The notes under the pieces: generated by a model
The model's database searches: none
What the model was told of the DNA's origin: nothing
The model's input: only the letters and a program-made list of their open reading frames with translations
In this document: positions 1 to 7,749 of the stretch, one piece after another
Layout: every line of letters begins with the position of its first letter
Position numbering within the stretch: position 1 is the first letter of the stretch
Source: Clostridiales bacterium UBA1316
GTDB taxonomy: Bacteria > Bacillota > Clostridia > Oscillospirales > Oscillospiraceae
Assembly (NCBI GenBank): GCA_002307055.1
Contig: DBTM01000012.1
Location: 1,271-54,977, forward strand
Reading direction: 5' to 3'
DNA length: 53,707 nucleotides
Made by a program: the position numbers and the translations under genes

Positions 1-1343
1 AGGGCGGACTCCATGCCGCCGATGCCGCCGCCGATGACAGCGATATTTTTAGCTTTGGCGGCTTTTTCGATTTTATATTTCTTGGACTGCATGGTGCGCG
101 GATTGAGGGCGCAGCGGGCCATATGAATCGCGTCGGACAGGTCCTGGATGTTGGCGGTTCCCTCATACCGGGCCATGGTGAAGCAGGCGTTATGGCAGTT
201 GATGCAGGGGCGGATGTCGGCCTCACGGTCTGCCATGAGCTTTGTCACCCAGGCGGGATCCGTCAGGAACTGGCGGGCGACGCCGATGGCGTCGAGCTTG
301 CCGGAGCGAATGGCTTCGGCACCGGCGGAGGGTGTCATCTTGCCGGCGCAGACAACCGGGATGGTCACAAAGTCCTTGATATGGCTGACATCGGAGAGGT
401 TGCAGTTATCGGGCATATAGGCCGGGGGATGCGACCAATACCAGGCGTCGTAGGTGCCGTTGTCGCAGTTGAGCATATCATAGCCGGCATCCTGCAGGAA
501 TTTGGCCGCTTTTTCAGATTCGGCCATATCGCGCCCGACCTCGGTATAGTCATTTTCACCGGGTACGGCGCCCTGGCGGAAGCCCTTTGTTTTGGAGATG
601 ACGGAATAGCGGAGGGAGACGGGGAAAGCCTCGCCGCAGGTGCTTTTAATGGCCTGGACGATTTCGGCGGGAAAACGGTAACGGTTTTCAAACGAACCGC
701 CGTATTCGTCGGTTCGTTGATTGGTATATTTCATGGTGAACTGATCGAGCATGTAGCCCTCATGGACGGCGTGCACCTCGACGCCGTCCACGCCGGCCTC
801 CATGCAGAGCCTGGCGGTTTTGGCGAAGGCTTCGACAATCTGATGGATTTCGCCGACGGTAAAGGGGCGGGAATAGACGTCGTCCGCCCAGCGGTTCGGG
901 GTTGCCGAGGCGCTGGCGCAGATGTAATCCATATCGAAAATCGGCTTGGCTAATGTGCCGAGCGCTTTGTTTTTGATCAGCTTGACCATGAGGTCGTTGA
1001 CGGCCATGGCGCGGCCCATGCCGGCCGTCAGCTGGATGAACAGCTTTGCGCCGGTTTTATGGAACTCGGCCATATACTCCTTCAGCTGTTTGAACTTGCC
1101 CTTATTCTGATAGAGCCATTTGCCGCCCATTGTGTCGCGGATGGGGGCGATGCCGGGCAGGATCAGGCCGACGTTGTTTTTGGCGCGCTCGAGGAGGAAG
1201 TTCGCCGCTTCCTTGTCAAAATGGTTCGGCTCCATCCATCCGAAAATGGAGGTCCCGCCCATGGAACACATGACAATGCGATTTTTGATTTCGGCGGTGC
1301 CGATCTTCCAGGGGGTAAATAAGGCGTCGTATTCGTGTTTCAT
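1..1343 (-). CDS. NADH:flavin oxidoreductase, OYE family with C-terminal FAD/NAD domain (partial)
   Basis: The gene reads leftwards and runs off the window, so about 447 N-terminal residues are seen. The protein begins MKHEYDALFTPWKIG, an Old Yellow Enzyme TIM-barrel start, and contains a barrel segment GVDGVEVHAVHEGYMLDQF and a typical TNQRTDEYGGSFENR strand. A CINCHNACF motif with a later Cys (RCALNP) is the [4Fe-4S] site of the 2,4-dienoyl-CoA reductase/BaiCD group. It then enters a Rossmann segment IAVIGGGIGGMES, the FAD-binding start. Family members use NAD(P)H to reduce activated C=C bonds through FMN, Fe-S and FAD. The ATG at 1343 follows a GAAAGG ribosome site. The gene lies 18 bases downstream of the AcnX genes and is probably in the same operon. 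The substrate is unknown. Confidence 0.9.
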   Translation of the reverse strand, partial: MKHEYDALFTPWKIGTAEIKNRIVMCSMGGTSIFGWMEPNHFDKEAANFLLERAKNNVGLILPGIAPIRDTMGGKWLYQNKGKFKQLKEYMAEFHKTGAKLFIQLTAGMGRAMAVNDLMVKLIKNKALGTLAKPIFDMDYICASASATPNRWADDVYSRPFTVGEIHQIVEAFAKTARLCMEAGVDGVEVHAVHEGYMLDQFTMKYTNQRTDEYGGSFENRYRFPAEIVQAIKSTCGEAFPVSLRYSVISKTKGFRQGAVPGENDYTEVGRDMAESEKAAKFLQDAGYDMLNCDNGTYDAWYWSHPPAYMPDNCNLSDVSHIKDFVTIPVVCAGKMTPSAGAEAIRSGKLDAIGVARQFLTDPAWVTKLMADREADIRPCINCHNACFTMARYEGTANIQDLSDAIHMARCALNPRTMQSKKYKIEKAAKAKNIAVIGGGIGGMESA

Positions 1344-1361
1344 TTCATCAGGCCTTTCTCA

Positions 1362-1841
1362 TTATTCACCCTTGACGGTAACGTCGTGTGTGACGGTGCC
1401 GTCAAGGGTTACGGTGCCGTCCGAGGCGACGGTTATGGTCATGCCGTCCTTTACGCTGGCGAGGAATTCTTCGCCGAGATTGTCTATAACAGGCATTTTA
1501 GCCTCTGTCCAATTGGCGGCGAGGATGGCGCCGGAGGCCGCGAGGGAGTCGATGGGCTTGGAAAAAAGCATGCAGGCCGGCTGCCTGCCGAGCGAGCAGG
1601 CCGTGAAAAGCACCATGCCGCCGGTTGTGGAGCCGATGGTCTCGGGCAGGCAGAGCGCTTTGCCGAGCATGGGCTTTTTATAGAGATCGCCGTTATTCTG
1701 GTCGCCGCACTTGACCTGCTTGTCCCCGAACATCAGGGCCATCTGGTAGCTGGCAAGCGTATTGAAGCCGACGCGGGAAACAAGGGCTTCGGCTTTTGCC
1801 GTACCGGGCGTGACAACGCGGCCTTTAAAAACCTTTGGCAT
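1362..1841 (-). CDS. AcnX small subunit (DUF126 swivel domain)
   Basis: 159 residues. The pattern GRVVTPGTAKAEALVS near the N-terminus and the stretch GKALCLPETIGSTTGG followed by a repeated small-residue segment (SLAASGAILAANW) are those of the DUF126/AcnX swivel domain. In this family the small subunit pairs with the large subunit to form an aconitase-like Fe-S hydro-lyase. Characterised members are cis-3-hydroxy-L-proline dehydratase and archaeal mevalonate-5-phosphate dehydratase. The start ATG lies one base after the TGA of the large subunit gene, so the two are almost certainly translationally coupled. Which acid is dehydrated here cannot be read from sequence. Confidence 0.85.
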   Translation of the reverse strand: MPKVFKGRVVTPGTAKAEALVSRVGFNTLASYQMALMFGDKQVKCGDQNNGDLYKKPMLGKALCLPETIGSTTGGMVLFTACSLGRQPACMLFSKPIDSLAASGAILAANWTEAKMPVIDNLGEEFLASVKDGMTITVASDGTVTLDGTVTHDVTVKGE

Positions 1842-1842
1842 A

Positions 1843-3114
1843 TCAGTTTACCCCTTTCGTGATCATCTTTAAAATCTCGGCGTCCGTGTAAAAGCGCGCG
1901 CTTGTGTAGGTGCGGAGCTTGTTGGAGGAGGTGATGACGGGCATTTTTTTGGAGAGCGGATTATTCATATACATGAGCGGACAGATATAGCTGAGGATAA
2001 TGCCCGACGCTTCGAGCCTCGGGGCGTATTCACTGGCCCTGAATTCGCGGATAACGCCGGGGGCGGCGGTGAATACGGTCGGAATCCGCACCTTTTTATA
2101 CCCTGCCGCCGCCAGACCCTCTTCAACGCGCACCGTCCAGTCCCGGAGCTGCTGCAGGGTCATATGCGGGCAGCCCATGAAGCAGAGCTTCGGCGTGGCG
2201 TCAAGGTCCTTCCAGATGCAGGGGTAGCTGTTCTTCACGCGATCAAGCTCGGCGTCGTCGATGACATAAACAGGCGCGCCCTCGCGGATGAGCTTTTCGC
2301 CGTCTTCGGCGGCCTCAGGCGTCAGGTTTGCGATATGGAACAGGCCGACGGAGCCGTTGGAGGCGGTTGCGGCGCCGAAATCCTTCAGGTAAGCGCAGGC
2401 GCCGTCATTAAGCACGGTGCCGAGCCATTTGTCGAGCCCTTTGATATAGGGGACCTTTTCAAGCACCTTCATACCGACGGCAGAGCCGAGAAGCTGGGCT
2501 TCCGGCAGCTTGTCGGTGCGGATTTCGATGACCCAGTCGGCCTTGCGGCCCTCGTCGGTCAGAAGGCCGAATTCCGGGACGAAGCCGGCTATAGAGCCCA
2601 TCAGCTCAAGCATGCCGGAGTTGCGGTTGCAGCGCGCGCCGAGCACGCTGTTGGCGTAGACGACGGCGGAGGATTCCGCCCAGGAGAGAATGTCCCCGCG
2701 CTTAGGGATATTTCCGACTTCCGGCAGATAGCAGGCGCAGGTGTAGGCCTCCTCGCTCATGATGCCGAAGCGGCGGAGCTGCTCCTCGCAGCGCGCCTGC
2801 TGGCTGTACATAAATTTGAAAACGATGTCCTGCAGGAATGAGGACGGGACGTTTTTGTCAAGCGGGCGCGGGTCCGCGGAGAATTTTTGCAGGCTGACTG
2901 TGCCGCTCGAGAGAAGCTTGTCATACAGCTCATATACCGGTTTCATAACACCTATACCGAAGCTGATGACCGTATGCCCATACGCGCCTGTGATCGGAAC
3001 CATTTTCTCCGCGTTAAAAGCGTCGCCGTACATAACCAGGGTTTTCATGACCTTTGCCATGGTGTCACCTTTTTCACCGCCGAGCAGGGCCTGCTGCTGT
3101 TTTGTAAGTATCAT
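1843..3114 (-). CDS. AcnX large subunit (DUF521, aconitase X)
   Basis: 423 residues, the normal length for the AcnX catalytic subunit. Diagnostic stretches are WAESSAVVYANSVLGARCNR in the middle and a CFMGCPHMTLQQL segment further on, which in the family carry the cysteine ligands of the Fe-S cluster and substrate contacts. An N-terminal LTKQQQALLGGEKG also fits. The start ATG at 3114 lies behind GAAGGAGAG. The gene heads a tight minus-strand set with the small subunit and the two-domain OYE reductase, which suggests that dehydration and reduction act on related intermediates (inference). No proline racemase or transporter is adjacent to support hydroxyproline as substrate. Confidence 0.88.
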   Translation of the reverse strand: MILTKQQQALLGGEKGDTMAKVMKTLVMYGDAFNAEKMVPITGAYGHTVISFGIGVMKPVYELYDKLLSSGTVSLQKFSADPRPLDKNVPSSFLQDIVFKFMYSQQARCEEQLRRFGIMSEEAYTCACYLPEVGNIPKRGDILSWAESSAVVYANSVLGARCNRNSGMLELMGSIAGFVPEFGLLTDEGRKADWVIEIRTDKLPEAQLLGSAVGMKVLEKVPYIKGLDKWLGTVLNDGACAYLKDFGAATASNGSVGLFHIANLTPEAAEDGEKLIREGAPVYVIDDAELDRVKNSYPCIWKDLDATPKLCFMGCPHMTLQQLRDWTVRVEEGLAAAGYKKVRIPTVFTAAPGVIREFRASEYAPRLEASGIILSYICPLMYMNNPLSKKMPVITSSNKLRTYTSARFYTDAEILKMITKGVN

Positions 3115-3218
3115 GCCTTATCTCTCCTTCGGTATTTGAATTCATTATAATATATTGCTCTTCTTCACAATATACCAAGCGCGGCTATAATACAATGTTT
3201 TGCAAAAAGCACGGCAAA

Positions 3219-3250
3219 AAGCCTATCGAACACGAGCGTCCGATAGGCTT
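3219..3250 (-). terminator. Rho-independent terminator of the PQ-loop-like gene
   Basis: A perfect 10-bp stem, AAGCCTATCG paired with CGATAGGCTT around a 12-base loop. Read on the minus strand it is followed by TTTTT at 3216-3220. It lies just downstream of the stop of the small membrane protein gene at 3279. Confidence 0.75.
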
Positions 3251-3278
3251 AACAGGACAGAAGAACCATCTTTTTGTC

Positions 3279-3572
3279 TTATTTGTCGAGCTTGCTGTTG
3301 CGGTAGTAGAGGCAGAGGTCAAAGACGACCATGACGACGTTGATGAGATAAAAGATGAGGACATAGGTGATGTTTTGCGTGGCTAATTTACCGGCGATGC
3401 CGCACAAATAGCCGATGAGAATGAATATCTCAAAAAAGAGGCTCTTCCCTTTTGTTGTTCGTGATTTCCATGATTTTAAGACGGAGAGCGGCCAGGAGAG
3501 GCCGAAGCATATGATCATCGCGGCTTCAAAGTATTGCGGCATGGTAAACCTGCTTTCCAGATTATTCATCAT
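3279..3572 (-). CDS. Small PQ-loop-like membrane protein
   Basis: 97 residues with three predicted membrane helices. The central pattern FGLSWPLSVLKSWKSRTTKG followed by KSLFFEIFILIGYLCGI resembles half of a PQ-loop/SWEET-type bundle (hydrophobic turn, basic KSWKSRT loop, next helix). Small proteins like this occur in many Firmicutes without an assigned substrate. Two consecutive ATGs (3572 and 3569) are possible starts. No clear ribosome site precedes either, so the exact N-terminus is uncertain. It is divergent from the CorA gene with about 100 bases between them. Function is unknown; homodimeric transport is only an analogy. Confidence 0.65.
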   Translation of the reverse strand: MMNNLESRFTMPQYFEAAMIICFGLSWPLSVLKSWKSRTTKGKSLFFEIFILIGYLCGIAGKLATQNITYVLIFYLINVVMVVFDLCLYYRNSKLDK

Positions 3573-3675
3573 TAATTTTATCAGACGGTTGCGCCGGAGC
3601 GGATTTCGCTTTATAATTTCTGAATAGCCATTATAGCCTATACCAAAAAAATTAACAAGGTGGTCGTCCTCCGTC

Positions 3676-4512
3676 ATGGTTAAATTCTTGCTGGATACAC
3701 AGCTCGGGCAGCTTCCGCCCTTTATGGATGCGCATCTGCTGTCGCATATTGAAAACGGGCAGGTGAATAAATTCGATTGCTTTAGTGAGGCAAGCCTCAT
3801 ATCCTTCGACTGGTACGACATACGGGATGTCGATTCAAGGCCGGCGAAAATCGTCATTTGCTTTACACGGGAAAATGTATTCTTTATCTGCGAGGGCGCG
3901 GACTGCCTGGCCCGCGTTGTGTCCCTGGCCGGAGAAGAGCCGACGGACAACCGGGTACTCTATGTGTTCTTCACCGAGCTCATCAAGAGCGATATCGACC
4001 ATCTGGAGGAGCTTGAGGAGCAAATAACGGAAAACGAAGGTCAGGTCATCTCTAACTACAAGAGCTTTAAAACCGGGTACACGGAAGAAATTATCTGCAT
4101 GCGCCGTGAGCTGCTTAAGCTGAAGAGATATTATGAGCAGCTCAACCAGATATTTGAGGGCCTGATGGAAAATGAAAACGGCCTCATCTCGGCGGAGGAC
4201 CTGCGCTATTTCCGGATTCTCGACAGCAAGATTGACCGCCTGTTCGCGCACGTGCTCAACCTGAGAGACTATGTAACGCAGGTGCGGGAAGCCTATCAGG
4301 CGCAAATTGATATTGAGCAGAATAACCTCATGAAAATTTTCACGGTCGTCACCTCCATCTTCCTGCCGCTCACGCTGCTCGTCGGCTGGTACGGCATGAA
4401 TATCAAGATGCCTGAATTCTCATGGGATTACGGCTATCCCTTTGTAGCCGCTTTGAGCGTCCTTGTCGTTATCGCTTTGTTTATCTTCTTCAAGCGCCGG
4501 AAATGGTTTTAA
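3676..4512 (+). CDS. corA: CorA-family divalent metal transporter
   Basis: 278 residues. A soluble N-terminal domain is followed by a long, charged, probably helical segment (about residues 110-215, many Glu/Lys/Leu) and two C-terminal membrane helices. The first helix ends in the hallmark YGMN motif (LLVGWYGMNIKMPEF), the selectivity loop of CorA Mg2+/Co2+ channels. The second helix is followed by a short basic tail (FKRRKWF). It is slightly shorter than classical CorA (about 315 residues), as in many Clostridia. The family forms a pentamer in the cytoplasmic membrane. It stands alone between divergent and downstream genes. Confidence 0.9.
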   Translation: MVKFLLDTQLGQLPPFMDAHLLSHIENGQVNKFDCFSEASLISFDWYDIRDVDSRPAKIVICFTRENVFFICEGADCLARVVSLAGEEPTDNRVLYVFFTELIKSDIDHLEELEEQITENEGQVISNYKSFKTGYTEEIICMRRELLKLKRYYEQLNQIFEGLMENENGLISAEDLRYFRILDSKIDRLFAHVLNLRDYVTQVREAYQAQIDIEQNNLMKIFTVVTSIFLPLTLLVGWYGMNIKMPEFSWDYGYPFVAALSVLVVIALFIFFKRRKWF

Positions 4513-4543
4513 ATACAGGTTAAATAAAAAAGCAGGTATATTA

Positions 4544-5305
4544 ATGGATTTGATTTATAAAAAGCAATTCCGGGTTGAAATATCCGATATCGATTTTAAA
4601 CGGCGGCTGAAGCTCAGCGCGCTGTTTGATTTTTGCCAGAATATCGCCGATCTCGCGGCGGACAGCCTCGGTTTCGGCATCGGCACCATCAACGAACGCT
4701 ACGGCGTTGCGTGGATTATCACACGCATGCGCGCCGACGTTTTCCGAACCCCCGAGCTGTACGAGGAGCTCACCGCGGAAACATGGCCCATCCAGCACGG
4801 GCGGCTGACCTTTGAACGCGATTTCATCATCCGCGACAGCACCGGCGCGATTGTTGCCGCCGCCGTCTCCTCCTGGGTTCTCATTGATACGGTGACGAGG
4901 GAAATTAAAAAAGCCGATTTCATCGGCTTCAATCTCTCCTCCGACCATGAACGGGCCATTCCCTGCAGGCTCGGCAAAATCAAGCCCGACGACGAAACAG
5001 CCCCCGCTTACAAAAAAGTCATCGCCTACAGCGACATCGACTTCAACGGCCACATCAACAACGCCAAATACATCGCCTACGCCATGGACTGCTTCGATAT
5101 GGCCTTTCATCAAAACCACGAGGTCCGCTCACTGGAAATCGACTACCTCAACGAGACCCTCCCCGGCGATGTGCTGGTCCTCAATAAAGGCACCGCACAG
5201 GAACCCGATGGCACAGCCTATATCGAAGGCTTGAGCGAAAACAGCGGCAAAATGGTTTTCCGGGCCAAGGCGGCGTTTGGGGAAATACGGACAAATTATG
5301 AGTGA
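4544..5305 (+). CDS. Acyl-ACP thioesterase (FatA-like)
   Basis: 253 residues with two hot-dog domains. The first begins YKKQFRVEISDIDFKRRLK and contains RYGVAWIITRMRADVFRTP. The second contains YSDIDFNGHINNAKYIAYAMD, where the Asp/Asn/His cluster matches the catalytic region of bacterial acyl-ACP thioesterases. The enzyme releases fatty acids from acyl carrier protein. The start at 4544 is preferred because AGCAGG lies seven bases upstream; a longer frame opens inside corA but has no ribosome site. It lies 31 bases after corA, so the two may be co-transcribed. Confidence 0.88.
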   Translation: MDLIYKKQFRVEISDIDFKRRLKLSALFDFCQNIADLAADSLGFGIGTINERYGVAWIITRMRADVFRTPELYEELTAETWPIQHGRLTFERDFIIRDSTGAIVAAAVSSWVLIDTVTREIKKADFIGFNLSSDHERAIPCRLGKIKPDDETAPAYKKVIAYSDIDFNGHINNAKYIAYAMDCFDMAFHQNHEVRSLEIDYLNETLPGDVLVLNKGTAQEPDGTAYIEGLSENSGKMVFRAKAAFGEIRTNYE

Positions 5306-5334
5306 AAATGAATAAAAATTTCTGGAATGGGGCA

Positions 5335-5363
5335 TTGACATTTAACACAATTGCGTATATAAT
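5335..5363 (+). promoter_or_regulatory. Consensus sigma-A promoter for the zinc-ribbon gene
   Basis: TTGACA (5335-5340), a 17-base spacer and TATAAT (5358-5363): a perfect match to the housekeeping consensus, 56 bases before the start codon. Expression is expected to be strong. Confidence 0.9.
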
Positions 5364-5419
5364 ATGAAAATACGCTGGATTTAATTCAGCAAATCTATTT
5401 TTAATGAGGAATCCATTTA

Positions 5420-5689
5420 ATGAACCAAGACAAAAAATTAACCTGCAAAGATTGTGGTGCAGAATTTATCTTCACAGCGAGTGAACAGGACTTCTATGCT
5501 GAAAAAGGTTTTTCAAACGAGCCACAGAGATGCAAATCCTGCCGTAATGCCAGGAAGAATGGCGGAGCAGGCCAGAGAGAACTGTTCACAGCTACGTGCG
5601 CGTCCTGCGGACGTGAGGCAAAAGTTCCGTTTCAGCCTAGAGACGACCGTCCTGTCTACTGCAGCGACTGTTTTTCAAGACAAAGATAA
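5420..5689 (+). CDS. Small double zinc-ribbon protein
   Basis: 89 residues with two cysteine sets: C9-x2-C12 with C38-x2-C41, and C60-x2-C63 with C81-x2-C84. The segment EFIFTASEQDFYAEKGF between the first pair and second pair is characteristic of the small bacterial probable-zinc-binding family. The C-terminal CxxC pairs with VPFQPRDDRPVYC are a second ribbon of the same style. Binding of two zinc ions is expected; partner and role are unknown. The gene has its own perfect promoter, so it is probably abundant. The start follows AATGAGGAATCCATTTA. Confidence 0.85.
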   Translation: MNQDKKLTCKDCGAEFIFTASEQDFYAEKGFSNEPQRCKSCRNARKNGGAGQRELFTATCASCGREAKVPFQPRDDRPVYCSDCFSRQR

Positions 5690-5711
5690 CTTCTGCTTGA
5701 AATAAGGTATC

Positions 5712-5741
5712 AAAGGATATGCCCTTACAGGTATATCCTTT
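5712..5741 (+). terminator. Hairpin after the zinc-ribbon gene
   Basis: AAAGGATAT (5712-5720) pairs with ATATCCTTT (5733-5741) around a 12-base loop, followed by an A/T-rich but not pure T stretch. It is a plausible weak terminator of the zinc-ribbon transcript. Confidence 0.5.
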
Positions 5742-5748
5742 AATATTT

Positions 5749-5875
5749 ATTTAGCTTATCGGCTTTAACAGCGCATGTTAATGAATGTAACTGTAGGGAC
5801 GCCCATTGGGCGTCCCTACGCCATCTCATATAATTATGCAGGTGTCAGCTACTGTCTTAAGCCGATAAGCTAAAT
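5749..5875. repeat. Nested inverted-repeat element (MITE/REP-like)
   Basis: Outer arms of 17 identical bases, ATTTAGCTTATCGGCTT (5749-5765) and its complement (5859-5875), enclose a second perfect palindrome, GTAGGGACGCCCA, then T, then its complement (5793-5819). The element is 127 bases and carries no reading frame. The inner palindrome resembles the short G+C-rich intergenic repeats scattered in Clostridia. Together the arms look like a small non-autonomous element or a repeat inserted in another repeat. Confidence 0.65.
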
Positions 5876-5926
5876 ATTTATTAATCACGCACCGAATAAA
5901 CAAACCGAATGACGGACAGAAAACAC

Positions 5927-5952
5927 GAAGCCGTGATGCTTGTCACGGCTTC
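5927..5952. repeat. 10-bp stem hairpin
   Basis: GAAGCCGTGA and TCACGGCTTC pair perfectly around a 6-base loop. No T-run follows on the plus strand. Its role is unclear; it may end transcription from the upstream repeat region or be part of the repeat. Confidence 0.5.
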
Positions 5953-6007
5953 CGCTTATGAGGCGATAAACATGCACAATAAAACAGCGAATTTGTATGC
6001 CTGTTTA

Positions 6008-6036
6008 TTGTTGCCGCTGCACCGATGTGCTATAAT
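6008..6036 (+). promoter_or_regulatory. Promoter for the MFS gene
   Basis: TTGTTG (6008-6013), 17 bases, TATAAT (6031-6036), 41 bases before the proposed start. The -10 is perfect and the -35 is moderate. Confidence 0.65.
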
Positions 6037-6077
6037 CATCTCAAATAATTATGTAGGGCATTGAAAGGGCTGTGTGG

Positions 6078-7322
6078 ATGGCTGATTTACAAAACGACAC
6101 CAGAGAACCCGGGCAAATAAAAGGCTTTGAGAAATTTATCAGTAAGTTCCGCGCGGATCGGGATTATAACCTGTTCCTTATCGCGGGTTTATTCGGCGGG
6201 ATTGCCGGGGGCATCAATACATCCATTTTCAACAACTACCTGAACGACGTTTACCATCTGAACGAGCAGGCCAGGGGTTTGCTTGAGCTGCCCAGAGAAG
6301 CGCCGGGGCTTTTCATTATGGTGATTCTGGCACTTCTCAATTTCCTCGGGGACATCAGAATCGCAATGGTCGGTATGCTCGCGGCGGGGCTGGGCATGCT
6401 CGGCCTCGGTATTTTATCGCCCGTTTACGCGCTGATGCTCGTATGGATGATGATGTTCAGTCTCGGTACGCATATGATCTTTCCGGTCACGCCTTCGATT
6501 GGGATGACGCTTTCCAGGCAGGAGGAATACGGGGCCAGACTCGGCAAAATCAGCGCATTCAGCCTGTACGGCTCGATCATCGCGTTCACTTTCGTATTCT
6601 TCGGTTTTAAATTTCTGCACCTGTCTTATCAGGCTGCGTTTGTCTGCGCTTCGGTTTCCTACGTCTGCGCCGCGTTTATGCTGGGGTTGATGAAGCGGAA
6701 TAAAACGCAAATCAGAAAAATAAAGTTTGTGTTCCGCAAACGGTATACACTGTACTATGTGCTCTGCGCCGTCAGCGGCGCGCGCAACCAGATTTTTATG
6801 ACCTTCGCGCCCTGGGTGCTGATTAAAGTGTTTAATTTGGAGCCTCAGACGTTTGCCATATTAGGTATGGTTGTCGCCGTCGTCAGCATCGGGACGAGAA
6901 AAATTATCGGCAAAGCCATTGACATCAAGGGTGAGCGATTTGTTCTGACCTTAGAGGCGATGCTGCTTTTTGCCATTTGCATCGGCTACGCGTATTCGGC
7001 TGATATTTTCCCGGTGGGCATTGCCGTTGTCGTCATCGCGGCGTGCTATGTGATCGACAACTCTATGGCCGCTGTCGAAATGGCACGCTCGACCTACGTC
7101 AGAAAAATCGTGACGGATCCCATTGACGTGACGCCGACGCTTTCGACGGGCGTCAGCCTGCAGCACATCGCCTCCATGCTGGTTCCCGTCTTTGGCGGTT
7201 TACTGTGGGCCGCCATCGGGTACAAATACGTCTTTTTGGCGGCCGCCGTCATCGCACTGCTGAATTTAATCTTAACGAGCAGAATTAAAATAACAAAATC
7301 GAACGATGAGCTGAGCGCGTAA
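6078..7322 (+). CDS. Major facilitator superfamily transporter
   Basis: 414 residues with about twelve hydrophobic segments, and a basic loop between the two halves (MKRNKTQIRKIKFVFRKR). The N-terminal helix GLFGGIAGGINTSIFNNYL and the later VVSIGTRKIIGKAIDIKGER loop have the MFS layout (G-x-x-x-D/K-R loops). It shows no close match to a known drug or sugar transporter that I can name. The ATG at 6078 is eight bases after AAAGGG; an upstream GTG at 6072 is too close to that site. It is expected to be a cytoplasmic membrane secondary transporter, substrate unknown, probably single-gene. Confidence 0.85.
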   Translation: MADLQNDTREPGQIKGFEKFISKFRADRDYNLFLIAGLFGGIAGGINTSIFNNYLNDVYHLNEQARGLLELPREAPGLFIMVILALLNFLGDIRIAMVGMLAAGLGMLGLGILSPVYALMLVWMMMFSLGTHMIFPVTPSIGMTLSRQEEYGARLGKISAFSLYGSIIAFTFVFFGFKFLHLSYQAAFVCASVSYVCAAFMLGLMKRNKTQIRKIKFVFRKRYTLYYVLCAVSGARNQIFMTFAPWVLIKVFNLEPQTFAILGMVVAVVSIGTRKIIGKAIDIKGERFVLTLEAMLLFAICIGYAYSADIFPVGIAVVVIAACYVIDNSMAAVEMARSTYVRKIVTDPIDVTPTLSTGVSLQHIASMLVPVFGGLLWAAIGYKYVFLAAAVIALLNLILTSRIKITKSNDELSA

Positions 7323-7324
7323 TT

Positions 7325-7610
7325 TAATATAATGTGGCTAGATACAATTGCTCAGGAGCCTTATAATCAACACCTTCACTTCGGAGGGAAAGGTGCCGTC
7401 AACGTGACGGAACATCACGTTGGCAGTGGAGCTGGTAACGTAAAATGTGCGCTTGGTTGTCAATGCGTACACTGCCTTGGCTGCCGTGTCACGCGATACA
7501 CGGAGCCACCTCATCAGTCACCTTCGGTGACAGCTTCCCCTCGAGGGCAAGCCAAGGGTTCAATGCGATACGTTTTTCTGAGCTTTGTATCTAACCACAT
7601 AATATAATAT
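7325..7610. mobile_element. MITE-like element with terminal inverted repeats
   Basis: The ends are imperfect inverted repeats: left end TATAATGTGGCTAGATACAA and, on the other strand, the right end reads TATTATGTGGTTAGATACAA. The interior is noncoding and rich in small hairpins: CAACGTGA with TCACGTTG, GTCACC with GGTGAC, and a CAGCTTCCCCTCGAGGG block. The last resembles a repeat seen widely in gut Firmicutes. The element begins right at the stop codon of the MFS gene. It looks like a non-autonomous transposable element; no transposase is nearby. Confidence 0.6.
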
Positions 7611-7649
7611 GGCTATCGCATTAACTCAGCATTACCGTGTTACGCGTCT

Positions 7650-7675
7650 GTCCTTCCCGCCTGCGCGGGAAGGAC
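7650..7675. repeat. 11-bp perfect hairpin upstream of the nitroreductase
   Basis: GTCCTTCCCGC (7650-7660), loop CTGC, GCGGGAAGGAC (7665-7675). There is no T-run. It lies in the 427-base gap between the MFS and nitroreductase genes and may be a repeat remnant or a weak terminator. Confidence 0.45.
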
Positions 7676-7749
7676 AATCGGAGATGCTCGAATGCTGATT
7701 CATCACGATAGTCATATAATAAATACATTGACAATACAGGAGGTTAATT

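Noticed and set aside
123..953. A 276-codon open frame on the plus strand
   Set aside because: It is the antisense of the OYE reductase on the minus strand, whose protein has clear barrel and Fe-S motifs. The plus frame has no recognisable domain.
1059..2841. Several plus-strand frames over the AcnX genes
   Set aside because: They mirror the AcnX large and small subunits and the reductase. Their translations are Gly/Ala/His-rich and lack motifs.
3573..3950. Extension of the PQ-loop-like gene to a 223-codon form
   Set aside because: The added part overlaps the CorA start and is Ser/Arg/Thr-rich without a domain; the membrane protein part starts at about 3572.
7332..7607. A 91-codon frame inside the MITE-like element
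   Set aside because: It spans the terminal inverted repeats and hairpins, has no ribosome site and a non-protein-like composition.
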